From the NCBI GenBank assembly GCA_033782935.1, contig JAWQEG010003777.1, positions 122,001-186,000 on the forward strand: a DNA stretch of 64,000 nt. The letters are read 5' to 3'. Under the pieces are notes generated by a model. That model was not told the DNA's origin. It was given only the letters and a program-made list of their open reading frames with translations, and searched no databases. Each line of letters begins with the position of its first letter. The first letter of the stretch is position 1. The stretch is from Petrolisthes cinctipes (Eukaryota > Arthropoda > Malacostraca > Decapoda > Porcellanidae). This document shows positions 58,561 to 64,000 of the stretch, one piece after another. The translations under genes were made by a program, and so were the position numbers.

Positions 58561-59344
58561 AATAATAGTAACTGCACTTTATAAATACTGTACTGTACAA
58601 ATATATATCTTGAACTCTAATCCTTGGTGTTGCAGTACCTAACGTACATTTCTGTGTGAAAATTGTATGCTGTATACCAATGGCCATCTTAAGAATTTAA
58701 TCATCCATGGTGGTGGTTCTTTCCAAGGAAGATACGTGCTTGAGTGATGTTGCTCAACAAGGATTACAAGGGGACTATGTTATTATAGTTTATATTTTAC
58801 ATGCTGCCTTCTTTTTTTTACTAAAATGTTTGTACAGTACCAGCTAATAAACATGTGGCAAGCACTTGGTAATAAAATTTCATTTTAGTGCATTTGTTTA
58901 AACACCTTTCATGACACATTCTGAGGCCAGAGGAGCAATCAAACCATCAATAGACTGGCCTTTTGACCCCTCTAATTTAGAAGGCTTCATATCAGGTTAG
59001 TGTATGGTGACACTTAGATCAATCACTGATATTTTGGTCCCTACACTGCACAAGCTCTGATAATAGGACTGCATTTAGGAAGATTATGACAGTCTGTTTA
59101 TACATGCAGTAACTTTAAATGTTCACATCTAAAATTATATAGGCTAACCATGATTGGCTGAAGCCTTCAATTGAACCTTCCACCTATGGGTTAGGTAATT
59201 TTAATAAAGAATCAAGACAGGGAATATGACACCTGAATAGGATCACTACTGTCATAAGGAGCAGAGGTGTGGTTTCTGGCAAAAAAGCTGAGAATATGCT
59301 AATAAAATGTAACATAAGGGTATTCAGGTATATGACTGATCATA
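58561..59344. other. Spacer between retroelement fragments, nothing recognised
   Basis: AT-rich. A short frame without similarity. No gene or repeat identified. Confidence 0.45.
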
Positions 59345-59967
59345 TTTGGGGTACCACTCAGCCTAACTTCAGATCATGGTAGCCAGATTGAGTCCTGCCT
59401 CTGGAACAAGATAATGTCTTTGCTGGGAATTAAACGCTATAGAACTACCAGGTACCATCCTCAATCCAACGGCCTTGTTGAACATTTTTATCGCCAACTT
59501 AAATCATCACTTACAGCCACGGCAGAAAATCGTGCCGAGTGGACTGTGACTCTGCCAATCGTACCATACCTCTTACCTCACTAAAAGAAGACATTGGTTA
59601 CTCCTCTGCTGAACTTATCTATGGAACCACGCTCAGACTCCCAGGGGAGTTCCTCTCGAGTACCATTGATCCCAAGCCCTGCAGTGTCCAAGACTTCACC
59701 AGTAACCTCAAAGAATCCATGCATAAGCTACAGCCACAGAAGTCCTCTTCAAAAACTTTCGTCAGCCAAGACCTCGCCACCTGTACACATGTCTTCGTAC
59801 GAGTGGACTCTGTTAGGAAACCATTACAACCTCCATACAAGGGCCCGTTTGCAGTCATCAAAAGAACAAGAAAAACCATCAGGATTAACCACAATGGGTC
59901 CTACGTGGTCTCAATAGATCGAGTGAAACCAGCTTTCCTGCTACCCTCATCAGAAACCATCTACTAA
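59345..59967 (+). mobile_element. Ty3/gypsy-type integrase fragment, frameshifted
   Basis: Two overlapping plus-strand frames carry integrase pieces. The first includes GVPLSLTSDHGSQIES and YHPQSNGLVEHFYRQLK, the conserved catalytic-core region of gypsy integrases (DxGSQ and YHPQSNG). The second, from about 59570, includes YSSAELIYGTTLRLPGEFL and a C-terminal domain ending YVVSIDRVKPAFL. The frame changes near 59540-59580. No long terminal repeat, protease or reverse transcriptase is found nearby, so this is an isolated dead fragment. Confidence 0.85.
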
Positions 59968-60039
59968 TTCACCCTATACCAACCCACAAGTCCCTCCAGG
60001 ATATGCATTAACCCCAAGTGAAGCTCACATCTTCACTAA

Positions 60040-60355
60040 CATCGTAACTACACGTTACAGTATCACTTGGAAGAATGGAGTACAAAGTGCAGAAGTAAGA
60101 AGGTGTAGAGTCAAAGAGATGTGTAGTTCTCTCGGGATCAGGAACAGATTCAGATGGTTTGGCCAAATAAAGAAGGGATGAGAGTGAGGCACTCAGTAGT
60201 TGACCACCAGGTGGACCAAGGAATGCCTGGAGGACTTCATCATCCTGGGTGTTGAGGAGGAAGAAGCACTAGATAAGAGACTATTGGAGAAAGGTCACTG
60301 AACGTCTCCTCATAAAGAATTAAAAAGGAAAACTGGCATAAAATTAATGATGATT
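60040..60355 (+). mobile_element. LINE 3'-terminal remnant
   Basis: A broken plus-strand frame includes IRNRFRWFGQIKK (consensus style RLRWFGHV) and later VEEEEALDKRLL, then ends with ATAAAATTAATGATGATTA. This is the same kind of tail as the remnant at 14264-14595. The central part is shifted and interrupted. Confidence 0.5.
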
Positions 60356-61984
60356 AGAGAGGAGATTAATGCACTGAAGAAAAGTAATTAAATGGGCAAT
60401 GGGAAGAGTCAAGATTGATGAAATAACAATCGGTACTGTATAGTTAACATTTTTCTTTGAAGTTCTACAAAGATAAGTATAAGTTCTGTATGGCAGGAGA
60501 AACAATTTACATCCCTGACTTTAAATATTTTCATCCCTTAATGGCACTTCTCTGATAATTTTCTAAAAATAAGGTCATGATAATAATGATTGATATATTA
60601 GTCTTTAAGAGGAACATATAAACTACATTACAGATATATATATATACACACTGTTAATGTTGATGATTTAATAGGTACACAGTACCCTGGATCATAAATA
60701 TGGCATGTAATATATACATCAAATGGTTGCATGCATATCAATATCATTGTGTGCTGTTCACATAAATTAGCATAAGTAGTGTTGACTAAGAAGAGAGTTT
60801 CTTTACATGGACAACTTTAACCCCTTCACTCTGGGAGGGTAAATATACAATGCAACAGAGACAGATTGAATGGAACACAGAATTTTGGTAAATACTGTAG
60901 ATAGCAATACAAATTCCCCCAAAAGGAAGAATGAAATTACAGCAGTGCAGATGGAGAACAAAAATAATTAGATGGTGATAAAGATATTTGTCATGGAAGA
61001 ATACTTAGGCAATTAATACACACAGATTTTGGTAATAAACAGCAGGAGATAGGAAGACGGAATGAACAGTACAGTACATAGCAGTACTTACAGGTAAAAA
61101 AAATTAACATAGCAATGGAAATTGATATGCAGAACATATAAATAGCTGCAAGAAAAGAAAGGAAAACTATTTTTGAGAGTGTAAGAAATAAATACAATAC
61201 ACTATATCAAAGCTAGTACCAAGCCATACAGGACATTTGGTACCAAGATGGTACAAGAAAATGGACAAATGAAAGAGGTGCACACAATATTAGGAGTGAA
61301 AACAGTGACACACTTGAAATATACCAGATTCATCCTCAGATTGAAGGAGTCAAGTGCCACACAATACAGATTACAAGTTCATTACAGATTGTTCCCTTGT
61401 CCCAGATCCAACACAGGCATTAAAATTTCAACATAATAATGTACAACACTGAAAACCCCTGATTTCCCTAAATCAAGGATAAAACTTTATTGATCCAGGT
61501 TAATATTATTACCATACTGTACTTGAATGTAAAAACATCTCACCTATTAACATATCAAGGAATGAAACTTATATAATATACTGTATATAAAAACAAACAT
61601 ATTACAATGCACAGCTCTTACAGATTCATCTGTTGTCATTTTGAAATCTTTGGTACAAAAAATCTCCCTCACTATAACAAAATCAGAAACTGAGACAGAT
61701 TAAAAGATTAGCTTACACTATACATAGGAATTAAGAGCCACACAGGGAATAGTATAGTATAGTATTAACAACAAAGGAAGAAGCTCGGTCTGTCCCTTCA
61801 GAGTATTACTGAGCAACACTTAAAGGTACATATGGAGGGAAATTTCCCTAACGTCAATATAAAAATACAGTACAAGGATTGAAGAGTATAAAGCTCGGAT
61901 ACAACCCTGATACCTGCACCTTTCCAATACTTTTTAATTTCTTCTATCCCTAGCACTTTCAGCTATGGCACTATCTTTATTTTT
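60356..61984. other. Intergenic, no gene seen
   Basis: AT-rich. A (TA)n tract lies near 60632-60645. Short frames only. Confidence 0.5.
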
Positions 61985-62300
61985 ACCTCCGCCAAGGAGG
62001 TTGTGATTTTGTTATGGTGTGTTTATTTGTCTGTCTATTTGTTTGCAGGATTATGCAAAAAGTTATGTGAAGTTTTATGAAACTTTTATCAAGAGTTGAC
62101 TAACAACATGCGAGAAGATTTGGGAAAGATTTTGTTCATCATCCAGCCATTTTATTAAATAATTTACTTTCATTGTTAAGAATGCAGGTGAAATATGAGT
62201 GGCTCTGACAAGAGACATTCACAACCATACACTCAGATTTAGGCCCAAGGGAAGGGATGCTTAACCTTGGCGGAAGTTTTACGGTCTCCAAACACTCTTT
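61985..62300. repeat. Interspersed repeat with ACCTCCGCCAAGG inverted ends
   Basis: It starts ACCTCCGCCAAGGAGGTTGT and continues with (TTTG/TCTG)n-like sequence and AGGATTATGCAAAAAGTTAT. It closes with AACCTTGGCGGAAGTTTTAC at about 62262-62281, the imperfect inverse of the start. I recall this end pair from widespread animal repeats, but I cannot name the family with certainty. Confidence 0.6.
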
Positions 62301-64000
62301 TTCATTTTCATGTTGCACCTCACACTTTGCCAAGTCGACATGAAGAAGGAAGGAGAGTGCAAAAGCCAAGCGTAAGCAGAAGTGAGTCAACTTTATAGAC
62401 AATAAGAAGGTGGTTCAACCCACGTTATACGTTTACTGAGCTGTGGTTTCTCCAACAATTCAGTTCTACTAGTGTGGGTGTACCTATACATGTATACTGT
62501 TCAATCACATTAGAGATGGAGTGAGATATTATATCTCCAATAATCCAGTCTTGCTATAATGTGGAAATAACTATGAGCCACATGCAGGAAGTATAACACG
62601 TTAAGTAATGATCACAATTGGTGCCCGGCCTCAATAGACAGTGTGTGGAGCCCAACATACCAGTCATCATCATCACTCAGCCCAAGGCTTTTCTTGCATA
62701 CAGACCTTCATACTAAATACACAGCACTGAATCACACTGAGGCTGGTGAATGAACCTAAACTCTTCCTCTAATCATCCCTGTGTATCCGTGGCTCATTGG
62801 CTACAATGTTTACATGAAGCACACAGAATAGAATAGGGTACAGTATATTGCTATTATTATGGACAAGCTTGTAAATGCATCATGCTTGAGAATAAAATAA
62901 GAAAATGCAATGTCTTTGGTTGAACAGGGCAGAATATCAACCAAAATATAGTGCAACCACTTTACCCAAGGTATCATAACAGTGGATATTGCTAAGTTGG
63001 TGATGTTGTCCAAGTCTTTACATATAGAAGTGCATACACCACAGGTAACAAAATTATCAGGTTAATAAATGTGGAATGTTTGTCCTTACTAGAGATTCTA
63101 GGCAATTACCATAAAAATCAATTTGTAAACCAAAAATGGCTAAAAATTACATGTGAAGCTAAACCAGCTTTTAAGTTCAATTCATGGCCATATTATTTAA
63201 TAATAATAATAAAAAAAAAAATCCTAATCTGAGCAAGAAGTACATCTGGAGCCAGAAGAGCAGCACTTGGCCTCCACTATGAGTTTTTACTATCTCATCT
63301 TACAAGTTTCTCTTATTCTTTACATGGAAACACTTACTACAGTATATAATAATTTTTTGTTTTTGTGTTCTCTTACAATTAACACTCCCATAACACACAC
63401 TATTACTTCATAAGTCTTGCATTCTTTGTATTTTAATGTTATAAGTAAGTTTTACATAATGTTCATAAAAACTTATTAGAGATAAGAAACAGTGTCTTTG
63501 CAATTTCATGTTACAAGATAGTCTTCAACACATATTATTAACACAAGAAACTCTAAGTCCAACATTAGGTTCTCCTGAGTCATACTGCAAAGATAAAACT
63601 GCAGTTCTTAAAAACTTGCCTCTATTACTGGTACATAAATATGATCAATACCTACTAATGTATACATCTTTCCTGGTGCCCTTTTGTATAGGAAGATCAT
63701 AATACAGTATCTATAAATACAGTATGTACATTTAAAGGCATGAATGAGCATGTCCTCACACTTCCAACATGATTCATAAATCCATTCCTGGATATGTGGT
63801 AATGATCCCATATACCAGCACCTATCCTGTTATATCTATGGTCTATTAAAAAATGTTGGGGTGAAGAACTTCCAGTTCAGTAGTTTTTTTTTTTTTTTTA
63901 AGTGGTTCATCAGAACACATGTTTGAGAAATTAATATGCTCAATGAATATGCAGAGCAAATTTACATACAGTTAAATCCACATATGATACTGAAAATATC
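62301..64000. other. Intergenic, no gene seen
   Basis: AT-rich sequence with only short open frames, an A-rich run near 63213 and a poly(T) run near 63884-63899. Nothing supports a gene or RNA here. Confidence 0.5.

Noticed and set aside
62139..62402. Minus-strand 87-codon frame with a signal-peptide-like start
   Set aside because: It overlaps the interspersed repeat with ACCTCCGCCAAGG ends, and its hydrophobic stretch is explained by repeat sequence.

Overview
The window is eukaryotic nuclear DNA, AT-rich and crowded with introns, microsatellites, MITEs and SINEs. It most likely comes from a decapod crustacean. The clues are arthropod-type TTAGG telomere-like tracts scattered in introns and repeats, tRNA-headed SINEs, mariner-type MITEs, and gene models closest to arthropod families. 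I cannot name the species.

Four ordinary genes could be built exon by exon. (1) The 3' end of a sideroflexin gene (+, 1-2294). (2) A complete eight-exon UDP-galactose transporter of the senju type (-, 10674-17961, 356 aa). (3) A complete five-exon proteasome subunit alpha type-2 gene (-, 44265-48628, 234 aa). (4) A two-exon gene for a conserved uncharacterised protein (+, 53529-55489, 339 aa), probably the DUF4807/F58A4.6-like family.

The notable part is 19850-36550. It is a head-to-tail array of eight intronless minus-strand genes. Each encodes a small secreted protein: signal peptide, then one Ig-like domain with a Cys-Trp-DxYxC core and a second cysteine pair. Two subtypes alternate: A (138 aa) and B (151 aa, with a different C-terminal tail). 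Reading along the plus strand the order is A1-B1-A2-B2-A3-B3-A4-C. C is a chimera with a unique N-terminus and a family-identical C-terminal two thirds. The B2-A3 and B3-A4 units are a nearly perfect 4388-bp duplication. The promoters have diverged much more than the proteins. A1, B1, A3 and A4 keep a TATA box 167-173 bp before the ATG. A2 has a SINE inserted between TATA and gene. B2 and B3 share a 216-bp deletion that removes the whole promoter. C has its own TATA region.

The rest is repeat-rich. 2295-10673 holds TA-flanked DNA transposon derivatives, a fold-back element and a local duplication. 36551-44264 holds a mariner-type MITE, a G-rich fold-back element flanked by TTAA and a long GA tract. 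46980-53480 is dominated by two repeat families, one carrying TTAGG arrays and the other with ends reading TTGCGATTATCTG; one copy of the latter ends 50 bp before a gene's ATG. 55836-60355 contains a decayed non-LTR retrotransposon with a 2A-like DIENNPGP motif, a Ty3/gypsy integrase fragment and a LINE tail. 60356-64000 has no gene I can support.
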